From Liolophura sinensis (Eukaryota; Mollusca; Polyplacophora; Chitonida; Chitonidae), in assembly GCF_032854445.1 (NCBI RefSeq), contig NC_088305.1, forward strand, positions 23,419,901 through 23,483,900: DNA of 64,000 nt, given 5' to 3'. The notes beneath the pieces are model-generated. The model was not told the origin of the DNA. It saw only the letters and a list, made by a program, of their open reading frames with translations, and ran no database searches. Position 1 is the first letter of the stretch. The number at the start of each line of letters is the position of its first letter. A program made the translations under genes and the position numbers. Positions 35,342 to 47,144 of this stretch are shown here, piece after piece.

Positions 35342-35641
35342 TCAACCCGACGAAGGCGGCATCACAATAACGATAGGGTTCCCGGCAAGCTGCTGGAGGC
35401 CTCTAAATATAGATCGAACTAACCACCGAACAAGGGACGCACCTGTCTGTGCTTCAGTCCGTGGCAGACTGCCTACCTTGGAATCTCCTATTCGGTTTTT
35501 TTCCAACTTACTTTTTTCGTACATTTCCTTAGCAAAGTATCTCATAACCCAGCTCACAGACATGAAAGCCCACCACCAAAAAGAAAACAAAAACTGAAGA
35601 AAAGAGTAATTTTCTCTTAAAATGATAGCCGTAGTCTGCAA
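35342..35641 (-). CDS. Unrecognised frame with one membrane-like segment
   Basis: A 99-codon minus-strand frame with a Trp/Phe-rich hydrophobic stretch (FLFSFWWWAFMSVSWVM) followed by a charged segment (AKEMYEKSKLEKNR) and a C-terminal region ending IVIVMPPSSG. The frame lacks an ATG at its start; a TTTTCTTCAG acceptor-like site lies just before the hydrophobic part, so it could be a last exon, or Met within it could be the start. I do not recognise the family. It may be non-coding. Confidence 0.25.
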   Translation of the reverse strand: MQTTAIILRENYSFLQFLFSFWWWAFMSVSWVMRYFAKEMYEKSKLEKNRIGDSKVGSLPRTEAQTGASLVRWLVRSIFRGLQQLAGNPIVIVMPPSSG

Positions 35642-35894
35642 GTGCTCTCATCGCAGCAGCTGAAGGTATCTTATGCCACTGAGGTTTTTAGTGGTTTTCT
35701 ATAACTTATGTATTAACATTTCATAATACAAGGCGAATGGTGTAACACAGCAAGACAGAAAAGAGGCTGATGTTATACGCTATATCAAACAATCAATTTT
35801 ATTGATTTTACTTTCCTTTGATTATTTAAAATGTGTCCAGTGTATTACGCTAACCACGGCTTATCATGAAATGCATGTGTCGAAATCTAATCTG

Positions 35895-36065
35895 ATAGTT
35901 TTGCGCCGCACTAAAGAATACTTCACTTATACGACGGCGGCCAGCATTATGGCGGGTGGAAACCGGGCAGAGTCCGGTAGACAAACAAAATCATTCATAG
36001 GCTTCTGCTAGGCCTTCCCAAGTACGGAAAAGAAGCCAGCATTAGCGGGACTTCAACCATCTCGG
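35895..36065 (-). mobile_element. SINE (family 1) fragment
   Basis: TTTTGCGCCGCACTAAAGAA, ACGACGGCGGCCAGCATTAT and GGAAACCGGGCAGAGTCCGG match the family body in minus orientation. Ends are worn. Confidence 0.75.
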
Positions 36066-36257
36066 CCACGGATACCCAAAGTGCATGCGCTGTATCCAAA
36101 GTGCATGCGGTGTACAGGACATTTTTAACCTATTAAACATGCATAACTGTGAGCTGTACATTGGTGATATGTACGTATATCAACAGTTTGAACAGAACTG
36201 GCCTTTGTCACACGTCCCTTTCTCTGAAATCCGATCAAATAAACAGGCTAAGTCATA

Positions 36258-36365
36258 ATACTTTCCGGGTTCAAACCCGACTTTCCACAAGGAATTTGTA
36301 AACTCTCTTGCTAGAACTGTTTTTGGGGACCTTGGTGACATTTAGTGGTCAACAAAGCTCATGGG
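36258..36365 (+). mobile_element. SINE (family 3) fragment
   Basis: CCGGGTTCAAACCCGACTTT is the B-box region, followed by TTGGTGACATTTAGTGGTC, as in the copies at 11120 and 62695 but inverted. Confidence 0.6.
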
Positions 36366-37239
36366 AACGTATAGCTCAGAATAACGTTCTTTGAAGACCT
36401 ATGTTTTCTACCTGTGTGATCTACACATCTGCACGGCACATCTTGGGAAGTTCGATGGTCACATGCCACATGTTGGTGGCTTTAAGCGATATTGCGGCTT
36501 CCTCCGTCCGTTACACTCACACCCATCGTGTAAGTGAAAAAACTTTCAATATGTCATTAAGTAACAACTAAAAAAATAGATAGATAGATAGACAAATAAA
36601 CTGTGAGTTTATTGTTGAAGTGGTGATTGAACCCAAAAGGACGTAGAAACGGTAGACGTCAGAAACGAACCTGGACACAACAATATGGCTGTTACACTCA
36701 GAAATTAAGTAGTAATTCAATCAACGATATCAAACAAAACAGGGTGAGCGGTAAGGTTTTTAATAAAGCAGCCACAAAGATAATTTATTCCATTCTCGCC
36801 TTCTTCCACATTTCATTTTTGAGGTGTGAAGTGTTGATGTGGTGCTATAAATTGGTTTGTGAAGACTGTTGTTTAGTGTTCTAGTTGGGTAACTATGTAC
36901 GGGTATATTAGATTGTCTTATAAAAGCCCTCCAAAATTGGCAGCCAGTTACACCGCATGATGAATAAATCGATGGGCAGTGACGATACAAACGAACTGAT
37001 TTAACTTGAAAATATTTAAAAAGTTTGTTCGTTGAAAAACAGTGTATAGTTAAAAATAATTACACGAAAGTTAACTTGAGCTACTGCTTCAATTGTTCGG
37101 ATGGAAAGGCTTTGCAAGAAGGTGTTACAATCATTATTTACGTTTTCCTAATATTTAGTGCGAGTTTATTGGCATATATTTAATCTTTCACTTTTGTACG
37201 TTCATGTGTCAGAGTATTTATGTTTTTATTAATTTTTCC
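36366..37239. other. Intergenic, no supported gene
   Basis: Contains a short (ATAG)n microsatellite near 36572-36592 and a SINE-like remnant at about 36490-36560. No exon recognised. Confidence 0.4.
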
Positions 37240-37400
37240 GGCCGTAAGTGGGAAGGTCTGCCAGCAGCCTGCGAAATTGTCGTGGGTTTCCCCTCGGGCT
37301 GAGCCCTGTTTCCTCTCACCATAATGCTGGCTGCCGTCGCTTAAGGGAAGTATACTTGAGTACTGCGTAAAACGCCAAGCAGGTAAATAAATAAATCATT
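37240..37400 (+). mobile_element. SINE (family 1) 3' half
   Basis: CCGGCCGTAAGTGGGAAGGT, CCAGCAGCCTGCGAAATTGT, CACCATAATGCTGGCTGCCG, then AAAACGCCAAGCAGGTAAAT and a short AAAT tail. Confidence 0.85.
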
Positions 37401-38385
37401 AATATTTCCTGACAACTGAGAAAAGCTGGTATCATCTGCAAAGAGCACAAGTTTTAATAATGTAGGAGAAGAAAATTATTTGGTTGATATGGATTAGAAA
37501 TTGTACAATGTCATACTGCACACGGTGCTTCATGTGAGATGGTGGAGACAGTTAGTTATAATAGTAGAACTTATTAACTTCGATTAAACCGGATGCCTCG
37601 AAACCAGAAGAGAGACATATTTCGAAAGCCATGGAAATGTAACTTTGTAATAATATACCATGGACAACTGTTCAAACGATTTTCCAAAAATGTAATCACA
37701 CTGAATGGTTGATTTTCCTTAGTAGCGATCAGTTTGAGGGTACCAAGTGTAACAAAGAGACCATCCTATATGTAATCACATAAAACCCCTAACAATAAGA
37801 CAAGACAGAGTGTCCCCTATCAGTGACGCAAGACATTGTGTCTGTGATCACATAAAATCTCTGTTAGTAACGCAAGACAATATGTCTGTAATTACGTGAC
37901 CCCGATGCGACTGCATGGACGTCTATCTCAGCTCATATTTGGGGTCCTTCGTCGCACGTTTGACATCCCTTTTCGTCAATGACCTAAGCAGTCTTACACA
38001 TCCTGCTCTTACATGCCAGGCACACTGGACCTGGGAAGGTGTAAAAACCATCAATTTTTTTGGTTTCCATGACAACAACTCAAGTCGTCCAAGTTTTACA
38101 ATGGTATGTCTTAAGTCTCAATATAAAAATATGTTTCCTGAAATTACATCCTATCTGAAAACTTTTAATTTTTGCAATCACTTAGTGCCTACTTGCGTCA
38201 AACAATGTATTTATAGTTATACCCTAATTGTTGTATTTAAAGGGATATTTATGACAGGTGTCAGAAAAAAAGCACCTCGTCAAATGACAACTTGAAATCT
38301 ATATGTAAAACGCCAGTACGTCATTTTGACCTTGTGAATAACCTACACGTGTCATTTGTACACGTCACCACTCCTTTTTCCTAAC
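37401..38385. other. Intergenic with weak local repeats
   Basis: Around 37760-37900 a short unit (TGTAATCACATAAAA plus CAAGACA...GTGTC) occurs two to three times. A 126-codon plus-strand frame (37915-38295) has no recognisable domain. No gene is supported. Confidence 0.35.
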
Positions 38386-38458
38386 CAGTACACGTGTTAC
38401 ATCCGTCAGACGCCGCAAACTCCTCACAGATATAGTGAATGGTTCCCTCCACATCACA
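38386..38458 (-). pseudogene. Orphan VWC-like exon
   Basis: The minus strand after a CACTGGTCAG acceptor-like site reads CDVEGTIHYICEEF, AASDGCNTC and T, then a GGTTAGG donor-like site. The C-D-V-x-G-T-I-H ... D-G-C-N-T-C pattern is the first part of a VWC domain. It has no visible partner exons nearby except the related copy at 38745-38820, so it is probably a relic or a piece of an unrecognised gene. Confidence 0.4.
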
Positions 38459-38744
38459 CTGACCAGTGTAACAAAGATATACATACAACTTCATACATAT
38501 TGGAATACACACACTGACATGTGTAACAAAGATATACACACAACGTCATACATATTTGAAAACATTACCTTACCATGCATCTGGTAAAATGTTGAACCTT
38601 TATCAATATGTAATGTGGATAAACTACAACAAAGTTTTTGCATTTGCGACATACCGGCAAAACGATTTAACGATTACTAAGGACACTAAAAGAACGAGAC
38701 TGACTTGTACGTGTTATTTGTACAGGTCACCACCCCCTTTCCCT

Positions 38745-38820
38745 GACACGTACACGTGTTATATCCGTAAGATGCCGTGGACTCCCCACCGATAACGTGT
38801 ATGGTTCCGTTAACATCACA
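38745..38820 (-). pseudogene. Second orphan VWC-like exon
   Basis: The minus strand reads CDVNGTIHVIGGEST then ASYGYNTCTCQGKG, clearly related to the exon at 38386-38458 with shared flanks (a CGTCAG or GGTCAG acceptor, ACACGTGT near the other end). One expected cysteine is Tyr here and the donor is not clear, so it looks decayed. Confidence 0.4.
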
Positions 38821-39118
38821 CTGACGTTGTGGAGTGGAACTTTAAACCGACCCACAAAACTCGTAATCTCTCCCGACACCCATTGGAAATGTTCCCCTGC
38901 TTTATGAAAGGTCCACCGCTGCTCGGAAAATGTAGGCGCCTAAATGAAAACTGTCTAGTTCAGTACTTTCTATATTGTGTTTAGTCTTTATTATGTTTGT
39001 CAAGTTCCGTGTTAGAGTAGTTGACACAAAATAAAAACCGACTGTAGAACGTAAATTTCCGTTAGCTTTTAGTATGCTGTAATGTCTAAGTTTTAGGCCG
39101 TATCGATACCCCCTATTA

Positions 39119-40992
39119 GTTACCACAATCTTAGTTGATAGTGGCGCGTCAGTGAACGTGTTAGATAAATCATGTTACACTGAAATAACAAAACACAAAA
39201 AAGTCTCACTCGGCAGGCCAAAATCAAAAATACTTGTCTATAGTTCCAAAACCCCTCTGCCTGTTATGGGTACTTTTGAGGCAAACATAGAAACATCAGA
39301 GAAAGCGTGCTCAGCTGTTTTTTTATGTGGTGGATCGAAATTCAGGTTCCTTGTTAGGTTTTGAGACATCTACACACCCAAAACGTATCAAACTCCGGAC
39401 AGTGGCAGACACTATTCCCAAAATTCCCAAAATTCCCAAAGCAGATATTTCCAAACGGAACGAGAGGCTCTAGCCATAGTTTGGGCCTGCGAGAAATTTA
39501 ATCTGCATGTGTTTGGAAAGTCATTCACTGTGATAACTGACCACAAGCCGCTGATACCGATGTTCAACAAGCCGCGTTTCTGGTGTCCAGCCCGCATCGA
39601 TGGCAGCTTCCTTTACAACCATACGACATGGAAGTTGTTTACCAACCAGAGGCAAACAACCCTGCAGACCTCCTGTCTCGACTTTCCCAGCCGACAGTTT
39701 CTTTCTCCTACAGAAACAAGGCCAATGGATATGTCATTTTCATCTCCAAAAGTGCTGTACCGAAGTCACTTACTGTGACTGATATTCAAAATGCAACCAA
39801 ACAGGACAAGGTTATGACAAAGCTCGCGGCAGCTGTTTTATCTGGAAAATGGGACAAACATGATCCAGACCTATAGCAGTTCGATAAAATCAGAAATGAA
39901 CTGAGTCTGACACGGTCTGGTGACATTCTTCTTCGTGGATCGCGTATCATCATTTCACAAACGCTCAGATCACACATCCTTAAACTTGGCCATGAAGGCC
40001 ATGAAAAGTGTGATACCGAGGTATCGACAAGGACACAGAGACTTTTATTAGTCAGTGTGTTCCATGTCAAGTAAACGGACAATCTCCAAAACCAGGGAGA
40101 CAAAAATATGACGGAATGCCTGACAAGCCCTGGAGTGCCGATTTTGTGGCCCTTTCCCAAACGGTGACTACCTCCTAGTTGTCATCGATGATTATTCCCG
40201 TTAACAGGAAGTTGAAGTTGTGAAATCGACATCAGCCGCCCATGTAATTCCCAAATTTGACAGAATTTTCTCCATACACGGCATTGTCGATGTACTTAAA
40301 ACTGACAATGGCCCGTTTTGTCAGGCCAAAATACAAGGCTTCAAACACAGAAAAGTAACTCTTTTCTGGCCCAGAGGAAACGGCGAGGCGGATCGCTTCA
40401 TGTGGACCTCAGAAAAGGCTGTTCGATCCTCTTTCATTGAAAAGGGAAAGTGGAAGAAAGATCTCAACCAGTTTCTGCTGAATTATCGAGCAACCCCACA
40501 TTCAATCACAGGTGTATCTCCGGCCGAGCTGCTCTTTTCAAGGCCAATCAAGACCAAACTACCAGAACCTGTAAGCTCTTTGTTCAACGAGAAACATCAG
40601 TCTGCAAAACAAGCGATGCACTAGCCAAGCTGAAAATGAAAGCTCGTTCCGAAGCAAAATCTGGTGCCCGTGTCTCTAACCTTAAACCAGTAGATACGGT
40701 CTTGCTAGCAGCCAAACGTGAAAACAAACTGTCAACGAAATTTGACAAACGCCCATTCAAAGTGGTCTCCACAAAAGGATCGATGGTAATCGTCCAAGGG
40801 TCTAACGGTGAGCAGTACCCTCGGAATTGTTCTCATCTGAAGAAAATCCCGAGAATCAACCTACCTGAAGTGGAAGTCAACGATCCGTACGATGATCTGG
40901 ACATTCCGTTAGAACCGAACCAGCAGGATATTCCGAGACGCTTCCCGACTAGAAATCGCGTCCGGCTCGCGTATCTGCCTGACTATGTGTGA
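39119..40992 (+). pseudogene. Gypsy-type pol remnant (protease, RNase H, integrase)
   Basis: The first frame (about 39119-39361) has the retropepsin motif ILVDSGASVNVLDKS. The RT palm is gone. RNase H follows from 39444: RYFQTEREALAIVWACEKF, VITDHKPLIPMF, then a shifted frame with MEVVYQPEANNPADLLSRL. Integrase sequence runs from about 39900: a QCVPCQVNGQSPKPGR-like zinc region, WSADFVGPF, the strand VIDDYSR, LKTDNGPF, GNGEAD-RF-like and NQFLLNYRATPHS (40220-40624). The last frame (40615-40992) holds the C-terminal region with FKVVSTKGSMVIV. Frameshifts and stops make it dead. Order protease-RNase H-integrase is the usual Metaviridae order, unlike the element at 1584-7663. A related motif of about 50 bp occurs at 39084-39120 and 41400-41440. 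Confidence 0.85.
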
Positions 40993-41735
40993 TGTGTTGA
41001 AATATAAACTTCCTTAGTAAAATTTATATTTTTACATCCACAATGACATGTGAAAATTATTTGCATCGAGTGAAATGCGTGTGGTCAATTCATTTGAACT
41101 TTTCAAATATTTTAATTACTGAGTTTTATGCTGACAGTTTCAGTGTGAACTGTTTTGATCAAGTGGATTTGTTTTGACTGTTCGCAAAATTATATTAAGT
41201 GTGTTCAAGTTATATTAAAGGGCGCTATCAACGCATTAAATTCTTTAATGTGCAGAGGATTCACTATCACGGACATAGGTTGCCTGACACTGTAAACTCG
41301 TGGTTTTTAATTTCAAAGTTCCAAAAGATTTCGTAAATTTTACAATAGTTCAACGAGTAATTTGGGGTTAATCAGTTATTCAAAAAAAAAACGAATTGAT
41401 GTAATGTCAAAGGTTTAGGCCATATCGATAACCCCCTACTGGTTATGTGACATGAGCTAGTCCGTCTCTATGGTCACAGGCACGGAGTTCGCCATCATGT
41501 AAACAAGTCTGAATACAGACGTCATGTTTCCATTTGTCTATGCACAAATAATTAAGACATTATATATGCTTACGGAAATGAACATTATTAAATGATAAAA
41601 AAGAATAATGCAGTCAAATACTGTATTTACACAAGTCTCGTTTATATGCACGTAAAATGCAGCTTAATCTAAGAATTCTTCAAAAGGGGTATTAAAAAGA
41701 TATCTATATATTTTCCAATATACATGATTTCTTAT
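40993..41735. other. 3' flank of the Gypsy remnant
   Basis: AT-rich sequence that may include untranslated or LTR sequence of the element; the motif GGCCATATCGATAACCCCCT at about 41421 echoes 39094. No clear LTR pair can be defined by eye. Confidence 0.35.
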
Positions 41736-41871
41736 CTAAATCATTTTACATGGGTGTTTAGTAGAGGCCACGGTGGCCATGTCCACACACCTACACGTGG
41801 TACCGTCCGGCGCCATTAACTCCACCGTCACTTTGTACCCGGTGTCGTTCACCTCACACCCACCTTGAGCT
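41736..41871 (-). pseudogene. Orphan C-terminal VWC-like exon
   Basis: The minus strand reads GGCEVNDTGYKVTVELM, then APDGTTCRCVDMATVAST, a final cysteine and TAG at 41736-41738. The C-E-V-N...D-G-T-T-C-R-C pattern resembles the orphan exons at 38.4 and 38.8 kb. The acceptor side (GAGCTCAAG) is weak and the 90-bp minisatellite begins right upstream, so the gene may have been cut by the repeat. Confidence 0.4.
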
Positions 41872-41894
41872 CCACGTGTATTAAAGAGACTATA

Positions 41895-43795
41895 GCTGAG
41901 AAGGTGTCGGAAAACGCAGCAGGGTAAACCTAGTGAATGATAGATGAGATTGGGTAACTTCACTAATTAGGGTTTGGTATGCGTAGCCAGAGGGTGTCGA
42001 GAAACGGAGCAGGGTGAAACTAGTGAATAATGGATGAGACTGGGTAACTTCACTGATTAGGGTTTGGTATGCGTAGCCAGAGGGTGTGGAGAAACGGAGC
42101 AGGGTGAAACTAGTGAATAATGGATGAGACTGGGTAACTTCACTGATTAGGGTTTGGTATGCGTAGCCAGAGGGTGTGGAGAAACGGAGCAGGGTGAAAC
42201 TAGTGAATAATGGATGAGACTGGGTAACTTCATTGATTAGGGTTTGGTATGCGTAGCCAGAGGGTGTCGAGAAACGTAGCAGGGTAAACCTAGTGAATGA
42301 TAGATGAGACTGGGTAACTTCATTGATTAGGGTTTGGTATGCGTAGCCAGAGGGTGTGGAGAAACGCAGCAGGGTAAACCTAGTGAATGATAGATGAGAC
42401 TGGGTAACTTCACTGATTAGGGTTTGGTATGCGTAGCCAGAGGGTGTCGAGAAACGGAGCAAGGTGAAACTAGTGAATAATGGATGAGACTTGGTAACTT
42501 CACTGATTAGGGTTTGGTATGCGTAGCCAGAGGGTGTGGAGAAACGCAGCAGGGTGAAACTAGTCAATAATGGATGAGACTGGGTAACTTCACTGATTAG
42601 GGTTTGGTATGCGTAGCCAGAGGGTGTCGAGAAATGTAGCAGGGTAAACCTAGTGAATGATAGATGAGGCTGGGTAACTTCACTGAGTAGGGTTTGGTAT
42701 GCGTAGCCAGAGGGTGTGGAGAAACGGAGCAGGGTGAAACTAGTGAATAATGGATGAGACTGGGTGAAACTAGTGAATAATGGATGAGACTGGGTAACTT
42801 CACTGATTAGGGTTTGGTATGCGTAGCCAGAGGGTGTCGAGAAACGTAGCAGGGTAAACCTAGTGAATGATAGATGAGACTGGGTAACTTCACTGATTAG
42901 GGTTTGGTATGCGTAGCCAGAGGGTGTCGAGAAACGTAGCAGGGTAAACCTAGTGAATGATAGATGAGGCTGGGTAACTTCACTGATTAGGGTTTGGTAT
43001 GCGTAGCCAGAGGGTGTCGAGAAACGGAGCAGGGTGAAACTAGTGAATAATGGATGAGACTGGGTAACTTCACTGATTAGGGTTTGGTATGCGTAGCCAG
43101 AGGGTGTCGAGAAACGCAGCAGGGTAAACCTAGTGAATGATAGATGAGACTGGGTAACTTCACTGATTAGGGTTTGGTATGCGTAGCCAGAGGGTGTCGA
43201 GAAACGGAGCAAGGTGAAACTAGTGAATAATGGATGAGACAGGGTAACTTCACTGATTAGGGTTTGGTATGCGTAGCCAGAGGATGTCGAGAAACGCAGC
43301 AGGGTAAACCTAGTGAATGATAGATGAGACTGGGTAACTTCATTGATTAGGGTTTGGTATGCGTAGCCAGAGGGTGTCGAGAAACGGAGCAAGGTGAAAC
43401 TAGTGAATAATGGATGAGACAGGGTAACTTCACTGATTAGGGTTTGGTATGCGTAGCCAGAGGATGTCGAGAAACGCAGCAGGGTAAACCTAGTGAATAA
43501 TGGATGAGACTGGGTAACTTCATTGATTAGGGTTTGGTATGCGTAGCCAGAGGGTGTCGAGAAACGGAGCAAGGTGAAACTAGTGAATAATGGATGAGAC
43601 AGGGTAACTTCATTGATTAGGGTTTGGTATGCGTAGCCAGAGGGTGTCGAGAAACGCAGCAGGGTAAACCTAGTGAATGATAGATGAGACTGGGTAACTT
43701 CATTGATTAGGGTTTGGTATGCGTAGCCAGAGGGTGTCGAGAAACGCAGCAGGGTGAAACTAGTGAATAATAGATGAGACTGGTAATCTTACTGA
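41895..43795. repeat. 90-bp minisatellite (about 21 units) left of copy B
   Basis: Units of 90 bp containing GGGTTTGGTATGCGTAGCCA and GAGGGTGTCGAGAAACG. Two unit types alternate irregularly: one with AGGGTGAAACTAGTGAATAA, the other with AGGGTAAACCTAGTGAATGA. One partial 30-bp duplication occurs near 42757-42787. The minus strand stays open for 560 codons as a 30-residue repeat, but no ATG begins this frame. Unit identity is high, so the array is young or homogenised. Confidence 0.95.
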
Positions 43796-43831
43796 TCAGG
43801 GCCTCTGGTGTAGAACAAAAGTTTGAGAAAA

Positions 43832-44869
43832 ACTGGGCGGGTTAAAACCATTTTAGAGTGAATGACATTGTGTTAAAACATCCACGACACAAAGACACGG
43901 TTGTGTTTGTCACCAATGAATTAATGCTCACCAAATTGACACAAGAAGTTCAGTGATACGTTACACACCGTCTCCAACCATTTCAATGTATCTCCAACAA
44001 ATACACAGTTGTCTTGAAACTTCCCATGCCCCGACTGGCCTAAACTCTAGCACAAGTAGTTCACTTCCAACTTGACTTTTCGTTCAAATACCCCTTCAAT
44101 GCCTACCTCCTGGAGCCCTGCAATAAATATTCAGTGAAAGTAAACTTTTATATGAATAAACATCGTGTTGAATTTAAGTGGACTGTTTACGGAAAGACGC
44201 TTCTCTGACATTAAAGGTGGGGAAAACATAAAAATGACATGAAGTTCGGATGAAAAAGTACGAAAAGTTATTCCTAAATGTGGTCTTTAATATTTTTTCC
44301 GATTTTTTCTTAAGGAGAAAATGACACTTGAGAATAATTTTTGTATGGTGGGTATTTGGGACCACCTGTTGGTATTTAAAGTCTTTATTAAATAATGCCA
44401 TAAAAGAGGATGTAACACAGGTGTAATAAATATTTTTGTACTAGAATTTGTTCTTATCATTTAACAAACGTATTAAACCAAAATTTGGATCATATTTATA
44501 TTTTGAATATGCTACAAAATATGATCATAATTTACGTCAAATGCATATGTTTCAATAGAAACAACAAATTTACATTTAAATAAATTTATTAGACAAGCAT
44601 CACATCCTTATTTAGAACATTATTATGCAACAACGATGAATACCAAAAGTTGTTCCCAAATACTCACCATACAAAAATATTTTTTAAAAACCCTTTCTCT
44701 TGAAAACATATCCAAGAAAACACTAAAGATCATATTTCCAAATAAGTTTAACGTTCTTTCATCCGATGTTGGCATTATTTTTATGTTTTCTTCTCCTTTA
44801 AATATACAGTGTATATGTGTAACGTCTACTATTTTAAAGGCATTATTTTAATCTGAGTTACTCTGAAAT
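43832..44869. other. Non-coding left part of copy B
   Basis: Counterpart of 1-973. No gene recognised. Confidence 0.55.
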
Positions 44870-45118
44870 ATGCCTACATGTACATATGTGTGGTTGCGTA
44901 TGCCTACATGTACATATGTGTGGTAGCGTATGCCCACATGTACATATGTGTGGTTGCGTATGTCCACATGTACATATGTTTGGTCGCGTATGCCTACATG
45001 TACATATGTGTGGTTGCGTATGCCTACATGTGCATATGTGTGGTTGCGTATGCCTACATGTACATATGTGTGGTTGCGTAGGCCCACATGTACATATGTT
45101 TGGTCGCGTATGCCTAGC
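44870..45118. repeat. 30-bp minisatellite, copy B (about 8 units)
   Basis: Same unit as 974-1583. The array ends with TATGCCTAGCG, joining directly to sequence that in copy A begins at 9714. The junction shares the bases GCCTA with both sides. Confidence 0.95.
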
Positions 45119-46026
45119 GTAAGTTGAACCGCCAATTAATAACAAAAAACAAGTATACTTATATATTTACTCTGTGACTAACTATGCTATTTTTAGGCCT
45201 ATAGTATTGATAACATGAGATATGGGGGTATCGGGTTACACAAAACACTCCAAGACCAAGGTGTTAAACCTTAATCTTAACCCCTGGCTCAATTTACCCC
45301 GGTCTCTCCTATTCCGTTAGCAAATATGACCCCCAGTAGTGCTGCAGTCCACATGGTGTAAGCCGCGTCTCGCGATATGGCGACACACGACTTGTTTGTA
45401 TCTTGATTTCGTCTTCCATCAGTCAAGTTCAGGGGCCGGTAATCCACAAATTGACAAATCAGACCAGATGTACTTGTTATAGCGTGTGCCTGTATGTTTA
45501 GTAGCGTATCAGTGGAACCAGGGTTACCCTCTCGGCAACTGGTCGCACTCGGCACTGGCCTAGCCACCACGGAATCTTAATTCAAACAGAACTGCTGTTG
45601 TCAAGGGGGCTTGAGGAGAACGCTGAAATCCAACTGTAACGCATTAAAAGGCATACAAAGAACAAATCAGGGTGGTTTAGTCAGAATGTACACAAACTAT
45701 TTGCGCGTATAAACCCTGAAAAAGAATCCCGTCTCTAAGCTCTGGTAAATACTTTAATTTACCATTTATTCCCCTACTCTAGATGTTCCACAATACTGCA
45801 GCCCCGCTTTACGTCTCTGGATTCGTTTGAACTGTAGTAGTTCCGCACACTCTTACGGAATTCTTCCGCTCTGATGACGATACACGGATGTCTTTTTCAA
45901 ACAGAAATCTGCCCACACGACTAACGCATAAAACCCAATATGCGTTCTGTAAACATGAAATCTAGTAGGTATTTGACACTATCAATAGCCACTAATTAGT
46001 AAACAGCACAGTAATTACAAGGGAAA
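45119..46026. other. Copy-B counterpart of 9714-10635
   Basis: Contains the 93-codon minus-strand frame at 45289-45570 discussed under copy A. No gene is supported. Confidence 0.4.
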
Positions 46027-46200
46027 GTGGTATTATTATCGCCATCTGCGATGTTAAATTTCTTTAACACATTTAAGGGCAGATAACTCAGTTCGCTACA
46101 TTGTCAAACGCTGACCGGAAAATGCCAGAAGAGGTTAGCTCCCCTTAGTCATTTATTAAGGAAGTTTAACATCTCCGATGATGATAATAAAACCACTAAA
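46027..46200. mobile_element. Small palindromic MITE, copy B
   Basis: Inverted ends TTATCGCCATCTGCGATGTT and AACATCTCCGATGATGATAA, slightly more diverged than in copy A. Confidence 0.7.
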
Positions 46201-46545
46201 ACAGCGGGAGATGATGAGGGTGGGGAAGTGGGAGATGGTGACGGTGGGAGAGTGGGAGATGGTGACGGTTGGAGAGGCGGAGATGGTGAGGGTGGGAAAA
46301 GGGAGGAGGTGAGAGTGGGAGAAGGGTGGGAGAAGAGGGGATGGTTAGCGTGGGGGAAGTAGCAGATGGTTAGGGTGGGAGAGGGGGAGATGGTTGGGGG
46401 TGGAGAGGGTGAGAGGATGAGGGAGTGTGGGTGGGAAAAGTGGAGGTGGTTAGGGTGGGGAGGGTGAAATGATTAGGGTGGGAGAGGTTGGGGGGCGGGG
46501 GGGGGGGGAGAATGGGAAGGGATCAGAGTGGGAGAGGGGAGGAGT
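46201..46545. repeat. G-rich purine minisatellite, copy B
   Basis: Same unit type as 10807-11105 but longer, with a run of more than a dozen G broken by one C near 46491-46510. Strong G-quadruplex potential on the plus strand. Confidence 0.8.
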
Positions 46546-46559
46546 GCCCGTGCTTAACC

Positions 46560-46705
46560 ACTAATCTTTCGTGAACAACTTATTGTCACCAAGAATCCAG
46601 TGAGAGCGGGAAAATCAACAAATTCTCTGTTCAAGGCCGGGTTTGAACCCGCACCTCGTGTGTCCTAGAAATTGGAAAGCCTCTAACCACGCTTCGGTCT
46701 AGCTA
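46560..46705 (-). mobile_element. SINE (family 3), copy B
   Basis: Counterpart of 11120-11265; the B-box region (GGCCGGGTTTGAACCCGCAC on plus) is better preserved here. Confidence 0.7.
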
Positions 46706-47144
46706 AAATAGCAGAATCCTAAATGATTTACTCACTAAGGCATATAAAATGACTTGGCTTCGGACTGTGTGTCAATTTCTGCAAGCATCAGATCACAGAA
46801 GTGAGGAAAATCAACAAATTACATAAATATGTAAAAGAATTAACATAGCGCTGATTACGTGCACCACAACTAACGCCGGGATTCCGATCATGGCTTGAAA
46901 TCTGACCAACTACAAATAGAACAAAATAAAACTCAATTTAACATACAGGCCGAATAGGTCGTGCCAGGTTGTATTTATGTGCTGGAGCGTATACACATAA
47001 GTATACCAACTGTTAAACAAAAATCTGAAGCAGTACTTTTCCGACTTTAAAAGATAACACACAAATACAGTTATTAAACCACAGGCTAAATAAGAATGGA
47101 TTTAAAGTTGGTACATATACACATTTAATGGCAATGTGTGGATG

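Noticed and set aside
41890-43572. 560-codon minus-strand frame
   Set aside because: It is the 90-bp minisatellite read in one frame; no ATG starts it and there is no domain.
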